Source: an uncultured Bacteroidota bacterium
GTDB lineage: Bacteria > Bacteroidota > Bacteroidia > B-17B0 > Aurantibacillaceae
NCBI GenBank assembly: GCA_903893815.1
Contig: CAITNS010000004.1
Coordinates: 1-33,334, forward strand
Reading direction: 5' to 3'
Length of the DNA: 33,334 nt
The translations under genes were made by a program, and so were the position numbers. Each line of letters opens with the position of its first letter. Within the stretch, counting starts at the first letter, position 1. Under the pieces are notes generated by a model. It was given only the letters and a program-made list of their open reading frames with translations. It was not told the DNA's origin and searched no databases. Positions 32,425 to 33,334 of the stretch are shown piece after piece.

Positions 32425-32982
32425 ATGTCAATCAACAAAAAATTGCAAGAACGAAACGGAGAATTGTGTGAATTATGTAATAGCGAAACAGCCATGCATG
32501 AATACACAGTTAGCCCAAAAAATGATGAATCCATTGAAAGCCAAGTGGCTTTATGCAATACCTGTTTAGTAGCAGTTGATAGTAAAGAGGCTAGTTTTCA
32601 TTGGCGTTGTGTTGAAGGCAGTATTTGGAGCGCAGAGCCAAGTGTGCAAGCTTTAAGTTATAGAATATTACAAAACTATAAAGAAGAAGATTGGGCAAAT
32701 AATTTAATTAGTTCCGTTGATTTAGATGAAAATGTAATTCAATGGGCATTAAGCGCATTTGAGGTAGCCGATGTGCACAAAGATGCATTTGGTAATACTT
32801 TAGAAAACGGAGATACTATTGTTTTAACACAAGCTCTTAATGTGAAAGGAACAAATTTTACTGCCTCAAAAGGAACTGTAGTAAAGAAAATAAAATTAGT
32901 TCACGATAACGTTGAACAAATGGAAGGTAAGATAAATGATCAAATGATTGTGATACTTTGCAAATACACTAAGAAAAATTAA
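32425..32982 (+). CDS. PhnA-type zinc-ribbon protein
   Basis: 185 residues. N-terminal zinc ribbon with CELC (15-18) and CNTC, followed by the block SFHWRCVEGSIWS. The C-terminal half (DAFGNTLENGDTIVLTQALN, VKGTNFTASKGTVVKKIKLV) is the SH3-like PhnA/YjdM domain. Despite the name, relatives are not proven to act on phosphonates. It is 68 bases from the DUF4442 gene and has a strong terminator. No phosphonate genes are seen nearby. Confidence 0.87.
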   Translation: MSINKKLQERNGELCELCNSETAMHEYTVSPKNDESIESQVALCNTCLVAVDSKEASFHWRCVEGSIWSAEPSVQALSYRILQNYKEEDWANNLISSVDLDENVIQWALSAFEVADVHKDAFGNTLENGDTIVLTQALNVKGTNFTASKGTVVKKIKLVHDNVEQMEGKINDQMIVILCKYTKKN

Positions 32983-32983
32983 T

Positions 32984-33019
32984 AAAAAGAGGCTATCTCT
33001 TTTGAGACAGCCTCTTTTT
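32984..33019 (+). terminator. Terminator after phnA
   Basis: Arms aaaaagaggct (32984-32994) and agcctcttttt (33009-33019), with an inner tctc/gaga extension across one mismatch. It lies directly after the stop codon. Confidence 0.87.
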
Positions 33020-33334
33020 AAAAAATTCTCTCGTCCTGAAATAGGTTGTCACCTAAACAACTTAAAAGATGGAAAAGCAAACAGAACACAAAAAGAAACG
33101 TAGTCAGCGAGATTACAGTTTATCCTTTAAATTACAGTTAATAGGAGAATTAGAAAGAGGGGAACTTAATTTTTCTCAAGCTACTAAGAAGTTCGGTATA
33201 CAAGGACACACAACAGTTTCTAAATGGTTAAGAAAATATAGTACCTTAGATTGAAAAGAACTACCTGTCGTGATTCATAAAAAGACACCAGAACAAAAGA
33301 TAAAAGAGCTAGAAGCGCTTCTTGCCATTGAGAA
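33020..33334 (+). mobile_element. Left end of an IS3-type insertion sequence (partial)
   Basis: The region from just after the phnA terminator to the window edge holds a short leader and an orfA-type transposase gene. The exact left end cannot be fixed without the right inverted repeat; it lies between 33020 and 33068, with gttgt / acaac (around 33045-33061) as a small inverted repeat. The IS continues past the window. Confidence 0.6.
33069..33334 (+). pseudogene. IS3-family transposase OrfA, broken by an in-frame stop
   Basis: The first 61 residues have the orfA helix-turn-helix (SLSFKLQLIGELERGELNFS, QATKKFGIQGHTTVSKWLRK). After KYSTLD comes TGA at 33252-33254, and the same frame then stays open to the window edge (KELPVVIHKKTPEQKIKELE, ALLAIE), which looks like the usual leucine-rich coil. 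Relatives commonly have Trp after LD, so a TGG-to-TGA change is the simple reading. The gene is cut by the edge, so orfB and its state are unseen. Confidence 0.72.

Noticed and set aside
33252-33254. TGA read as tryptophan (alternative genetic code)
   Set aside because: TGG is used for Trp throughout and TGA ends the gene at 13354-13539; a nonsense mutation in a mobile element is simpler.

Overview
The window is a stretch of a low-GC Bacteroidota chromosome. Four things point there: C-terminal type IX secretion (T9SS) sorting domains, a SprE/PorW-type T9SS lipoprotein, the TAnnTTTG -7 promoter element in front of several genes, and phylum-typical families (DUF3098, DUF983, RemB/Wzi-like barrels). 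It also carries the six-gene F-type ATPase cluster without the beta and epsilon genes, as is usual in the phylum. The genus cannot be fixed from the sequence alone. No tRNA, rRNA or CRISPR array was seen.

Layout. (a) 1-4119: two convergent T9SS cargo genes: the 3' end of an Ig-like repeat protein (+) and a seven-repeat SBBP beta-propeller protein (-). The propeller gene is preceded by a small PD-(D/E)XK nuclease-like gene and followed by an orphan sorting-domain tail. (b) 4373-5647: a putative HTH protein unique in orientation here. (c) 5648-12989 (-): a tightly packed eight-gene polysaccharide operon, gmd - mntA - hepT - fcl - RemB/Wzi-like barrel - WecA-like glycan-lipid transferase - second RemB/Wzi-like barrel - DUF1801. 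A MntA/HepT toxin-antitoxin pair sits between the two GDP-fucose genes. (d) 13062-16485: DUF3098, a small membrane protein and uppP (+), an outer-membrane barrel (-), and clpX (+). A REP-like hairpin lies at the stop codons of uppP and clpX. (e) 16564-22796 (-): an acyl-CoA desaturase and the atpB-E-F-H-A-G operon with several intercistronic hairpins. (f) 22879-27547: an M23 peptidase (-) divergent from sprE, bactofilin, atpZ and a four-helix membrane protein (+). (g) 27629-32982: a secreted C1 peptidase, a coiled-coil membrane protein, a cysteine-motif membrane protein (-), DUF983 (-), an AraC regulator, a DUF4442 thioesterase-like protein and PhnA. (h) 33020-33334: the left end of an IS3-type insertion sequence whose orfA has an in-frame stop.

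How the genes fit together. Much of the window concerns the cell envelope. GDP-fucose synthesis, a WecA-like initiating transferase, two outer-membrane barrels and UppP (undecaprenyl phosphate recycling) together suggest a surface glycan pathway. SprE and the sorting-domain proteins are T9SS machinery and cargo. The ATP synthase genes and ATP synthase accessory gene atpZ lie on opposite strands, which suggests a local rearrangement. The most unusual points are the toxin-antitoxin pair inside the fucose operon, the displaced sorting-domain remnant, the stop-codon-associated repeats and the hairpin directly after atpE.
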